From positions 1 to 64,000 of the forward strand of contig NZ_NKCN01000021.1 of NCBI RefSeq assembly GCF_002245535.1: a stretch of DNA of 64,000 bases, in the 5' to 3' direction. The notes under the pieces are model-generated. The model had not been told where the DNA came from, searched no databases, and saw only the letters and a program-made list of their open reading frames with translations. Each line of letters opens with the position of its first letter. Within the stretch, counting starts at the first letter, position 1. Both the position numbers and the translations under genes were made by a program. The stretch is from Mycobacterium lehmannii (GTDB lineage Bacteria; Actinomycetota; Actinomycetes; Mycobacteriales; Mycobacteriaceae). This document shows, piece after piece, positions 53,759 through 61,693 of this stretch.

Positions 53759-54871
53759 ATGGGTGACTCAACGCTGACCACCGAACTGGGCCGGGTCCTC
53801 GTCACGGGAGGCTCGGGATTCGTCGGCGCCAACCTGGTGACCGAACTGCTCAAGCGCGGCCACGAGGTCCGCTCCTTCGACCGGGCCCCGTCGCCGCTTC
53901 CTGCGCAACCCGGCCTCGAGGCCGTCGAAGGCGACATCTGCGACCCCGACCAGGTCGCGGCCGCGGTCGCGGGCATCGACACCGTGTTCCACACCGCGGC
54001 GATCATCGATCTGATGGGCGGCGCGTCGGTCACCGACGAGTACCGCAAGCGCAGCTTCGCGATCAATGTCACCGGCACCGAAACCCTCGTGCGCGCCGCC
54101 CGCGCCGCCGGCGCCAAACGCTTCGTCTACACGGCGTCGAACAGCGTCGTGATGGGCGGCAAACGTATCTCCGGCGGCGACGAGACCCTGCCCTACACAG
54201 AGCGATTCAACGACCTGTACACCGAGACGAAGGTCGCCGCGGAGAAGTTCGTGCTGGCCGCCAACGGAGTCGACGGCCTGCTCACCTGCTCGATCCGCCC
54301 CAGCGGTATCTGGGGTCGCGGAGATCAGACCATGTTCCGCAAGGTGTTCGAGAGCGTGCTGGCCGGACACGTCAAGGTTCTCGTCGGGGGCAAGAACGTC
54401 AAGCTCGACAACTCCTACGTGCACAACCTGATTCACGGTTTCATCCTCGCCGCTCAGCACCTCGTCCCGGGCGGCACCGCTCCCGGGCAGGCGTACTTCA
54501 TCAACGACGGCGACCCGATCAACATGTTCGAGTTCTCGAGGCCCGTCGTCGAGGCGTGCGGCGAGCGCTACCCGAAGATCCGCGTGCCGGGCCGGTTGGT
54601 GTGGTTCGCGATGACCGCATGGCAGTGGTTGCATTTCCGGTTAGGAATACCCAAACCGATGATCGAACCCCTTGGGGTCGAACGCCTTTACCTCGACAAC
54701 TACTTCTCGATCGCCAAGGCCGAACGCGACCTGGGATACCGGCCGCTGTTCACCACGGACCAGGCGATGGCCGAGTGCCTGCCGTACTACGTCGACCTCT
54801 TTCACCAGATGAAGAACGCGTCGAAGGAGCCGCCGGTCAGCGTCGCGGCGTCCGCCCCGCCGGAGGGCTGA
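53759..54871 (+). CDS. 3beta-hydroxysteroid dehydrogenase/isomerase
   Basis: A 370-residue extended SDR. The cofactor motif is VTGGSGFVGANL, the catalytic pair is in LYTETKVAAEKF (Tyr-x3-Lys), and SIRPSGIWGRGDQTMF and YVHNLIHGF match the 3beta-HSD family. It oxidises cholesterol to cholest-4-en-3-one, the first step of catabolism, as shown for the M. tuberculosis Rv1106c and M. smegmatis MSMEG_5228 orthologues. It follows xseB, the order known in M. tuberculosis, and has its own KstR site, so it is regulated apart from xseAB. Confidence 0.93.
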   Translation: MGDSTLTTELGRVLVTGGSGFVGANLVTELLKRGHEVRSFDRAPSPLPAQPGLEAVEGDICDPDQVAAAVAGIDTVFHTAAIIDLMGGASVTDEYRKRSFAINVTGTETLVRAARAAGAKRFVYTASNSVVMGGKRISGGDETLPYTERFNDLYTETKVAAEKFVLAANGVDGLLTCSIRPSGIWGRGDQTMFRKVFESVLAGHVKVLVGGKNVKLDNSYVHNLIHGFILAAQHLVPGGTAPGQAYFINDGDPINMFEFSRPVVEACGERYPKIRVPGRLVWFAMTAWQWLHFRLGIPKPMIEPLGVERLYLDNYFSIAKAERDLGYRPLFTTDQAMAECLPYYVDLFHQMKNASKEPPVSVAASAPPEG

Positions 54872-54886
54872 CGGTCGCTCACTAGG

Positions 54887-55165
54887 TCAGTGGACGAGGT
54901 GGACCGGCTGATGCGTGGTCTGCTCGATTCGTGACGACGCGCGCTGCAGCAGTTCGGCGCCCAGCGCGATCAGCCCTCTGGCCGCGGCGATCTCCTCCCC
55001 GACCAGCGGCTGCACCGAATCCTTCGGGTTGCGGTAGGCGTCGCCCTGGGCGGTCACCGTTTCGCCGTCGTCGCGCGTGGCACACACCGTCGCGTGAGTG
55101 TGCGTCTCGTCCTCGTTGAACTCGATGTCGATGCGCCAGGCGTTGTCTTGAACTTTGTCGTACAT
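54887..55165 (-). CDS. DUF1876 domain protein
   Basis: The ATG at 55165 gives 92 residues with the pattern of DUF1876 (MYDKVQDNAWRIDIEFNEDE, then ATVCATRDDGETVTAQGDAYRNPKD), a small mixed alpha-beta fold common in actinobacteria and of unknown function. The C-terminal helix AARGLIALGAELLQRASS is amphipathic. It is convergent with 3beta-HSD, whose stop is 15 bp away, and divergent from the hydrolase at 55249. Confidence 0.8.
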   Translation of the reverse strand: MYDKVQDNAWRIDIEFNEDETHTHATVCATRDDGETVTAQGDAYRNPKDSVQPLVGEEIAAARGLIALGAELLQRASSRIEQTTHQPVHLVH

Positions 55166-55248
55166 ACAGATCACCTTCCAGCTACCAGCGTGCTCCTTCC
55201 GTCGACGCTTCGCAGGCGTTTGGCCCGCGCTGGGAGCGAGGACCGGGC

Positions 55249-55980
55249 ATGGTGGTGGTGATGGTCGAGTCACGGTTCACAACCAACGCTGGCGCGCGTC
55301 TGCACTACCTCGACTCCGGAGGGCCCGACCGCGGAGCGCCTGTCGTCTTCGTACCCGGCTTCACCGACGTCGCCGACGACTACGTCGAGGTGCTGCCGCT
55401 GTTCGGCCGACGGACGGTGGTCGTCGACTTACGCGGGCATGGACGCAGCAGTGCGCCCGAAAGCGGTTATGAATCAACCGTTCTCGGCGGCGACGTCGGC
55501 GCGGTGATCGACGCGGTCACCGACGGTCCCGTCCACCTGATGACGTTCTCCCGAGGCACCCCCTACGCGCTGACCTGGGCGCTCGCGCATCGCGGGCGGG
55601 TCCGCTCGATCTCGATCGGCGACTACGTCCCCGAAGAGATCACGCTTCCCGACGAGGTCTCCACGTTCCTGCTCGACGGCCGGTGGCGTGGCACGCCGGT
55701 GCACGAACGGCTGAACCGAGCCGCCGGGGAGGCCATCTTCCGCGCTGCGCGCAAGCAGTCGTTCTGGGATCCGCTGGCGCGATGGCAGCCACCCCTACTG
55801 GTGGTACGCAGCCCGAACAGCCCGCTGATCTCCGACGTCGCCTGGGACCGCTATCGGGAGCTGTTCCCGTCGGCGTCGCTGCACGTGTTCGCAGACTCAC
55901 CGCACGACATCTTCCGTCCCGACCGCGAGCGTTACCCGATGCTGGTGCGCGCGCACATCGCCGCCGTCGAGGGGAGCTGA
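55249..55980 (+). CDS. alpha/beta hydrolase with altered nucleophile elbow
   Basis: A 243-residue hydrolase (ATG at 55249; ATG at 55261 is an alternative). VVFVPGFTDVADDYVEVLPLF and DLRGHGRSSAPE are typical. The nucleophile elbow is LMTFSRGTPYA: the first Gly of GxSxG is Thr, while Ser and the second Gly remain. The charge relay Asp and His are in SPNSPLISDV and DSPHDIFR. Substrate unknown. It precedes the sulfatase gene by 107 bp on the same strand. Confidence 0.8.
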   Translation: MVVVMVESRFTTNAGARLHYLDSGGPDRGAPVVFVPGFTDVADDYVEVLPLFGRRTVVVDLRGHGRSSAPESGYESTVLGGDVGAVIDAVTDGPVHLMTFSRGTPYALTWALAHRGRVRSISIGDYVPEEITLPDEVSTFLLDGRWRGTPVHERLNRAAGEAIFRAARKQSFWDPLARWQPPLLVVRSPNSPLISDVAWDRYRELFPSASLHVFADSPHDIFRPDRERYPMLVRAHIAAVEGS

Positions 55981-56087
55981 CCAAGCGTCGCCTGGCAGAT
56001 TTTGCCGGTCGACGTTGGCCGAATCGCCACGACTCGGATACCGCCGTCCTATCGTGCGACTAGGGGCTCAGTGGTGAAGGAGTCGCC

Positions 56088-57632
56088 ATGCCGAACGGGC
56101 AGCCGAACATTCTGGTCATCTGGGGTGACGACATCGGGATCACGAACCTCAGTTGCTACAGCGACGGTCTGATGGGTTACCGCACCCCCAACATCGACCG
56201 CATCGCGAACGAGGGTATGCGATTCACCGATTCGTATGGCGAGCAAAGCTGCACGGCGGGCCGCTCGTCTTTCATTACGGGACAAAGCGTTTACCGCACC
56301 GGGTTGAGCAAGGTCGGTATGCCGGGGGTGGACGTCGGGATGTCACCGGATGATCCGACGATCGCCACGTTGTTGAAACCACTGGGCTACGCCACCGGCC
56401 AGTTCGGCAAGAACCACCTCGGCGACCTGAACAAGTACCTTCCGACTGCGCACGGGTTCGACGAGTTCTTCGGCAACCTGTACCACCTCAACGCCGAGGA
56501 GGAACCCGAGCACCCCGACTACCCGACCGTCGAGGAGGCGCCGCTGCTACGCAAGGCCTTCCTGCCGCGCGGGGTGATCAAGTCGTGGGCCACCGAAGAG
56601 GCCTCCGACGAAGTCGACGAGCGGTTCGGTCCAGTGGGTAAGCAGCGCATCGAGGACACCGGGCCGCTGACCAAGAAACGGATGGAGACCGTCGACGACG
56701 AGACCGTTGGGGCATGCATCGATTTCATCAAGCGCCAGCACCAGGCGGGCAAGCCGTTTTTCGCGTGGATGAACACCACCCATATGCATTTCCGCACACA
56801 TACGAAGCCGGAAAGCCTCGGGCAGGCCGGGCGTTGGCAATCGGGCTACCACGACACGATGATCGACCATGACCGCAATGTGGGGCAGCTGCTCGATGCA
56901 GTCGATGAACTGGGCATCACCGACGACACCATCGTCATCTATTCGACCGACAACGGCCCGCACGCCAACACCTGGCCCGACGGCGCCACCACACCGTTCC
57001 GCAGCGAGAAGAACACGAACTGGGAGGGTGCCTTCCGCGTGCCGGAGATGATCCGCTGGCCGGGCAGGATTCCAGCCGGGATGGTGTCCAACGAGATCAT
57101 CCAGCACCACGACTGGCTGCCGACTTTCCTGGCCGCCGCCGGTCAATCCGACGTCGTCGAAAAACTCAAACAGGGCCACGCAATCGGCGACCAGACCTAT
57201 CGGGTGCACATTGACGGCTTCAACCTGCTGCCCTACCTGACCGGCGAGGTGGACAAGAGCCCGCGGCGCGGATTGGTCTACTTCTCCGACGATTGCGATG
57301 TCCTGGGCGTCCGGATCGAAAACTGGAAGATCGTCTTCATGGAGCAGCGTTGCCAAGGCACGCTACAGATCTGGTTCGAACCTTTCACCCCGCTGCGCGC
57401 GCCGAAGATCTTCAACCTGCGCACCGATCCGTTCGAACACGCCGACGTCACGTCCAATACCTACTGGGACTGGTTCTTCGACCACGACTACATCGCGTTC
57501 ATGGCCAATGCGGTGGTCACCCAGTTCCTGGAGACGTTCAAGGAGTTCCCGCCGCGGCGCGAACCCGCATCGTTCACTATCGGCGACGCGGTGGAGAAGC
57601 TCAACGATTTCCTCGAGTCGGTCGGCCGCTGA
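56088..57632 (+). CDS. arylsulfatase (formylglycine-dependent)
   Basis: A 514-residue sulfatase. The metal ligands begin with Asp14-Asp15 (IWGDDIGITN), the formylglycine site is Cys55-T-A-G-R59 (QSCTAGRSS), and the C-terminal half has the second ligand set (STDNGPHANTWP, EKNTNWEGAFRVPEM). The Cys is converted to formylglycine by the FGE encoded 960 bp downstream. It hydrolyses a sulfate ester; the substrate is unknown. The preceding hydrolase and the following HAD gene are on the same strand with short gaps. Confidence 0.92.
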   Translation: MPNGQPNILVIWGDDIGITNLSCYSDGLMGYRTPNIDRIANEGMRFTDSYGEQSCTAGRSSFITGQSVYRTGLSKVGMPGVDVGMSPDDPTIATLLKPLGYATGQFGKNHLGDLNKYLPTAHGFDEFFGNLYHLNAEEEPEHPDYPTVEEAPLLRKAFLPRGVIKSWATEEASDEVDERFGPVGKQRIEDTGPLTKKRMETVDDETVGACIDFIKRQHQAGKPFFAWMNTTHMHFRTHTKPESLGQAGRWQSGYHDTMIDHDRNVGQLLDAVDELGITDDTIVIYSTDNGPHANTWPDGATTPFRSEKNTNWEGAFRVPEMIRWPGRIPAGMVSNEIIQHHDWLPTFLAAAGQSDVVEKLKQGHAIGDQTYRVHIDGFNLLPYLTGEVDKSPRRGLVYFSDDCDVLGVRIENWKIVFMEQRCQGTLQIWFEPFTPLRAPKIFNLRTDPFEHADVTSNTYWDWFFDHDYIAFMANAVVTQFLETFKEFPPRREPASFTIGDAVEKLNDFLESVGR

Positions 57633-57636
57633 CTCG

Positions 57637-58515
57637 ATGCTCGAGTCGTGGAACGACGGGCCCGCCAAGTCGGCGATCGTCGACTTCGTCGAGCACGCCC
57701 TCGACGTCGTTCCCGTCCAGGAACGCGTAGCGGTCTTCGACAACGACGGAACGCTGTGGTGCGAGAAACCGGCATACATCCAACTCGATTTCCTCGTGCG
57801 TCGCCTGGCCGAACAAGCCCGCGCCGACCCGGAACTCGCCGACCGGCAGCCGTACCGTGCCGCCGCGGCCGGAGACCTCGGATGGTTCGGCGACGCGGTC
57901 ACCAGGCACTACAACGGCGACGACTCAGAGCTGAAGTACCTTGCCGACGGCATACTCTCGGCCTTCGCGGGGTTGACGGTCGAAGAGCACGCGAATCGGG
58001 TGAAGGCATTCTTCGCCACCGCCGAACACCCGACACTGCGTCGGCCGTACACGGCATGCGGGTACACCCCGATGATCGAGCTGTTGCGGTACCTGGAGGA
58101 CAAGGAATTCACCACCTATATCGCCTCGGGCGGTGGTCGCGACTTCATGCGGCCGGTGACCGAAGCGCTCTACGGCATACCACCGGAGCGGGTCATCGGC
58201 AGCTCGGTGGGTCTCGACTTCTCCGATGGCGATCTGCGCACCACGAGTCGGCCGGAATTTCTGGACGACGGGCCGGTGAAACCGGTACGAATCTGGGGGC
58301 GTACGGGCCGCCGACCGATTCTTGCCGCCGGGAACTCCAACGGCGACATCGAGATGCTCGAGTTCGCCCGCGGGCTTCGATTGCTCGTCCTGCACGACGA
58401 CCCCGATCGCGAGTTCGCCTACACCGCCGGTGCTGAGAAGGCCCTCGCGCGGGCCGACAGCGACGGCTGGATCGTCGTCAGTATGCGCAACGACTGGACC
58501 AGGGTCTTCGCCTAG
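57637..58515 (+). CDS. HAD family hydrolase (phosphatase)
   Basis: The ATG at 57637, 4 bp after the sulfatase stop, gives 292 residues. HAD motif I is VAVFDNDGTLWCEKP with the nucleophile Asp, motif II is IASGGGRDF, and motif IV is AAGNSNGDIEMLEF. It is a haloacid dehalogenase-type phosphatase, close to the family of phosphoserine phosphatase-like proteins. The position between a sulfatase and its maturation enzyme suggests a linked substrate, for example a phosphate or sulfate ester. Confidence 0.85.
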   Translation: MLESWNDGPAKSAIVDFVEHALDVVPVQERVAVFDNDGTLWCEKPAYIQLDFLVRRLAEQARADPELADRQPYRAAAAGDLGWFGDAVTRHYNGDDSELKYLADGILSAFAGLTVEEHANRVKAFFATAEHPTLRRPYTACGYTPMIELLRYLEDKEFTTYIASGGGRDFMRPVTEALYGIPPERVIGSSVGLDFSDGDLRTTSRPEFLDDGPVKPVRIWGRTGRRPILAAGNSNGDIEMLEFARGLRLLVLHDDPDREFAYTAGAEKALARADSDGWIVVSMRNDWTRVFA

Positions 58516-58591
58516 TGTGCGTCCAGATCGCGCTCGCCGCTGTCCAGCCGCTAGTTCGCGATCTGGTTGCACAACAGAAGCCGGAGGGGTG

Positions 58592-59467
58592 ATGACCGAG
58601 CTCGTATGGATCCCGGCGCAGACCGCCGTGCTCGGCTCCGACTGCCATTACCCGGAGGAGGCACCGGTACGTCAGGTCGATGTCGAGGGGTTCTGGATGA
58701 TGGCGCGTCAGGTCACCAACGACCAGTTCACCGAGTTCGTCTCCGCCACCGGGTATCTCACGGTTGCGGAACGTCCGTTGAACCCCGCCGATTATCCGGG
58801 CGCCCCGCGGGAGAATCTCGAGCCGGGATCAATGGTCTTCACCCGTACACCGGGTCCGGTCGACCTACGTCACCTCGGTCAGTGGTGGACGTGGACACCG
58901 GGCGCCTCGTGGCGTCATCCTGTCGGACCGCTGTCGTCCATCGGTAGACGCTCCGACCACCCCGTCGCACATGTGGCCTACGAGGACGCCGAGGCGTACG
59001 CGGAGTGGGCGGAAATGGCGCTGCCGACCGAGACCGAATGGGAGACGGCAGCACGGGGCGGACTGCACGGCGCGGAGTTCACCTGGGGTGACGAGCCCGA
59101 ACAACCCGGACGACCGCTGGCCAACTACTGGCACGGCGACTTTCCGTGGCGGCCGGAAAAAGGCTATGGCCGAACGACATCCGTGGGTACGTTCCCGCCC
59201 AACGGCTACGGTCTGTTCGACATGGCGGGCAATGTCTGGGAATGGACGACCGACTGGTATGCCGAGGACCCGTCACAATCAGCTTGTTGCGCAGAGGACA
59301 GTTACGACCCGCAGCAGCCACAATTCCGTGTGCCGCGCCGAGTGGTGAAGGGCGGTTCCTTCCTATGCGCCGACTCCTACTGCCGCCGCTACCGCCCTGC
59401 GGCGCGCCGGCCCCAGCCCGTCGACACGGGGATGAGCCACATCGGGTTTCGCTGCGTCAAACGCTGA
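58592..59467 (+). CDS. formylglycine-generating enzyme (SUMF1-like)
   Basis: A 291-residue FGE from the ATG at 58592, with GGAGG at 58583. The C-terminal active site is canonical: KGGSFLCADSYCRRYRPAAR has the two copper-binding Cys four residues apart, and MAGNVWEWTTDWY and MSHIGFRCVKR are typical. It oxidises the sulfatase active-site Cys to formylglycine using oxygen. The extra Cys pair at QSACCAED is not part of the usual active site. Together with the sulfatase and HAD genes it forms a compact module. Confidence 0.95.
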   Translation: MTELVWIPAQTAVLGSDCHYPEEAPVRQVDVEGFWMMARQVTNDQFTEFVSATGYLTVAERPLNPADYPGAPRENLEPGSMVFTRTPGPVDLRHLGQWWTWTPGASWRHPVGPLSSIGRRSDHPVAHVAYEDAEAYAEWAEMALPTETEWETAARGGLHGAEFTWGDEPEQPGRPLANYWHGDFPWRPEKGYGRTTSVGTFPPNGYGLFDMAGNVWEWTTDWYAEDPSQSACCAEDSYDPQQPQFRVPRRVVKGGSFLCADSYCRRYRPAARRPQPVDTGMSHIGFRCVKR

Positions 59468-59481
59468 CTGGCTCCATCCAT

Positions 59482-59530
59482 TTCTGCGTGAGGGTTGTGA
59501 AATCGCCGCGTAGACAACCCTGCTGCAGAA
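59482..59530. terminator. inverted repeat between convergent genes
   Basis: TTCTGC plus AGGGTTGT at 59482-59498 pair with ACAACCCT plus GCAGAA at 59514-59530, with a 3-base mismatch in the middle and a 15-base loop. It fills the gap between the stops of the FGE and SRPBCC genes and probably ends transcription in both directions. It shares the words GAAATCG and TGCAGAAGT with the repeat at 35678-35734. Confidence 0.5.
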
Positions 59531-59558
59531 GTCGACGCGGAAGCATCCCCCGGGCGAA

Positions 59559-60023
59559 TCAACCGGTTTCGGCTGCGGCCTTGATCGCCGCCAGCGTCGC
59601 AGGAATCCCGGTGCGGGCGGCTTCGCGGCGCTTGTCGATCTCCGCGTCGGCCGTCGCCCCGAACCGCTCACGAAACCCATTGACGCCCTTGGGAAGAAGC
59701 TCCCAGGATTCGGTGAGCCGTGTTCCGCCGTCGACCGGCTCGAAGCGGTAGCCCCAGTACACCCAGCCGTCGTTGACCTCCCACGCGAACTCGCGCCCGG
59801 GTTCGGCCGCGACGACCTGCGAGCGGGTCTCCCATGTGCGTTCGGGTGTCTCGTTGCGGCCGGTGAACCATGCGCCGACCCGCGGACCGTCGCCCTCGTC
59901 CCACCAGCAGGCGCGGCAGATCGGACTCCACTCGCCTATCCGCGTCACGTCCGACACCATTTCATACAACCGGTGCGGGTCTGCGGCCACGTGAATCGAC
60001 TCGCTCATCTTCAGATCGCTCAC
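59559..60023 (-). CDS. SRPBCC (START-like) family protein
   Basis: A 154-residue helix-grip protein: SESIHVAADPHRLYEMVSDVTRIGEWSPICRACWW and the strand GWVYWGYRFEPVDGGTRLTESWEL are the family signatures. It binds a hydrophobic ligand. Its start is 27 bp from the KstR-like palindrome at 60050-60063, on the opposite side from the SDR gene, so both may be induced by sterols. Confidence 0.83.
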   Translation of the reverse strand: MSDLKMSESIHVAADPHRLYEMVSDVTRIGEWSPICRACWWDEGDGPRVGAWFTGRNETPERTWETRSQVVAAEPGREFAWEVNDGWVYWGYRFEPVDGGTRLTESWELLPKGVNGFRERFGATADAEIDKRREAARTGIPATLAAIKAAAETG

Positions 60024-60049
60024 CGGTCGAGTGTGTCAAAGCGCTAAGT

Positions 60050-60063
60050 TGAAACACGTTCTA
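60050..60063. promoter_or_regulatory. KstR-like operator between SRPBCC and SDR genes
   Basis: TGAAACACGTTCTA fits TnnAACnnGTTnnA. It lies in the 61-bp region between the divergent SRPBCC (start 60023) and SDR (start 60085) genes, 22 bp from the latter. It is a candidate shared sterol-responsive operator. Confidence 0.65.
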
Positions 60064-60084
60064 CTCCGTCGAAAGGGCAACTGT

Positions 60085-60855
60085 ATGAGCAACGGGCCAT
60101 CGGCCAGGGAAACGGTGGTGATCGGCGCGGCGTCGGGCATCGGCTTGGCGACGGCGCGCGCACTGGCCGCGGAAGGCGACCGCGTCACGCTTGCCGACCG
60201 CGACGTCGACGGCGCCCGCCAACGCGCTGCCGAACTGGGCGACCCGCACACCGCCGCGCACGTCGAGGTCACCGACGAGGCCTCCGTGCATGCGCTGTTC
60301 GACCAAACCGGGCCGCTGGACGTCGTCGTCAACTGCGCGGGGTTCAGCAACGTCGGGATGATCACCGACCTCGCCGTGGAGGACTTCCGAGCGGTCATCG
60401 ACGTCTGCCTCAACGGGGCGTTCATCGTCGCCAAGCACGCAGGCCGGGTGCTGCGCGAGGGCGGCGCACTGGTGTCGATCAGCTCGCTCAACGGGCGCCA
60501 GCCCGCCGCGGGGATGAGCGCCTACTGCGCCGCCAAGGCGGGGCTGTCGATGCTCACCCAGGTCGCCGCGCTCGAGTGGGGGCCACGCGGCATCCGCGTG
60601 AACGCCGTCGCACCCGGCTTCGTGCACACGCCGTTGACCGCGCCGGCGGCGGCCGTCCCCGGCGTCGTCGAGGAGTACGTCGAGAACACCGCGCTGGGCC
60701 GCGCGGGCACGCCCGAGGACATCGCCGAAGCGGTGCTGTACCTGTGCTCGCCGAAGGCGTCGTGGCTGACCGGCGAGGTGCTCGACCTCAACGGCGGTGC
60801 ACACATGAAGCGCTATCCCGATGTGATGGGGCACGTCATGAGGCTCGCGACGTGA
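60085..60855 (+). CDS. SDR family oxidoreductase
   Basis: The ATG at 60085 gives 256 residues; the frame opens at 60031 across the KstR-like site. The motifs are GAASGIGLATARAL (cofactor), Asp in LADRDVD favouring NAD, NCAGFSN, SSLNGRQ and YCAAKAGLSM with catalytic Ser-Tyr-Lys, and the C-terminal TGEVLDLNGGAHMK. It resembles 3-oxoacyl or hydroxysteroid dehydrogenases. It overlaps the next SDR start (GTGA), so the pair is co-translated. Confidence 0.87.
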   Translation: MSNGPSARETVVIGAASGIGLATARALAAEGDRVTLADRDVDGARQRAAELGDPHTAAHVEVTDEASVHALFDQTGPLDVVVNCAGFSNVGMITDLAVEDFRAVIDVCLNGAFIVAKHAGRVLREGGALVSISSLNGRQPAAGMSAYCAAKAGLSMLTQVAALEWGPRGIRVNAVAPGFVHTPLTAPAAAVPGVVEEYVENTALGRAGTPEDIAEAVLYLCSPKASWLTGEVLDLNGGAHMKRYPDVMGHVMRLAT

Positions 60856-61682
60856 AGATGTTCAGTGGCAAACAGGCCCTGGTCACCGGCGGCGGTTCCG
60901 GTATCGGCGCCGCACTGTGCCGAGCACTGGTCGACGCGGGCGCCGAGGTGGTGTGCACCGACGTCGACGGCGACGCGGCCGAACGCACCGCGGCCGGTTT
61001 CGGCGGTAGGGCCCGCGCCGCCCGCCTCGACGTGACCGACTCCGCGGCGGTACAGGCCGCCGTCGACGATGTGGTGAACCGGGCCGGACGTCTAGACCTG
61101 ATGTTCAACAACGCCGGGATCGTCTGGGGCGGCGACACCGAACTGCTGACCCTGGACCAGTGGAACGCGATCATCGACGTCAACATCCGCGGCGTGGTGC
61201 ACGGGGTGGCGGCGGCCTATCCGTTGATGGTGCGCCAGGGGCACGGCCACATCGTCAACACCGCGTCGATGGCGGGTCTGACGGCGGCCGGGCAGGTCAC
61301 CAGCTACGTGATGACCAAGCACGCGGTCGTAGGGCTCAGCCTGGCGCTGCGCTCGGAGGCTGCCGCACGCGGCGTCGGGGTGCTCGCGGTGTGCCCCGCT
61401 GCCGTCGAGACGCCGATCCTCGACAAGGGTTCGGTCGGCGGTTTCGTCGGCCGCGATTACTTCCTGCAGGCCCAGGGCGGCAAGCCCTATGACGCGGACC
61501 GGTTGGCCCGCGACGTGCTGCGCGCGGTCGAGAAGAACAAGCCGATCCTGGTCAAACCTCGCGTCGCGCATGCCCAGTGGATGTTTGCGCGTCTCGCGCC
61601 GACCCTGATGAACCGGGTGTCGATGCGGTTCATCGCCGACCAACGCGCCAAACAAGCGCAAGCCAGGTCCGACACGCTGTAG
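60852..61682 (+). CDS. SDR family oxidoreductase
   Basis: The GTG at 60852 overlaps the previous stop and gives 276 residues; ATG at 60858 is an alternative. It has TGGGSGIGAALCRAL, NNAGIVWGG and YVMTKHAVVGL with catalytic Ser-Tyr-Lys. The C-terminal 40 residues are basic (KPRVAHAQWMFARLAPTLMN) and may associate with the membrane, as in several steroid-acting SDRs. Second of two co-translated SDR genes behind a KstR-like site, hence a steroid or lipid substrate is likely. Confidence 0.86.
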   Translation: MKMFSGKQALVTGGGSGIGAALCRALVDAGAEVVCTDVDGDAAERTAAGFGGRARAARLDVTDSAAVQAAVDDVVNRAGRLDLMFNNAGIVWGGDTELLTLDQWNAIIDVNIRGVVHGVAAAYPLMVRQGHGHIVNTASMAGLTAAGQVTSYVMTKHAVVGLSLALRSEAAARGVGVLAVCPAAVETPILDKGSVGGFVGRDYFLQAQGGKPYDADRLARDVLRAVEKNKPILVKPRVAHAQWMFARLAPTLMNRVSMRFIADQRAKQAQARSDTL

Positions 61683-61693
61683 ACATAGCGGCA

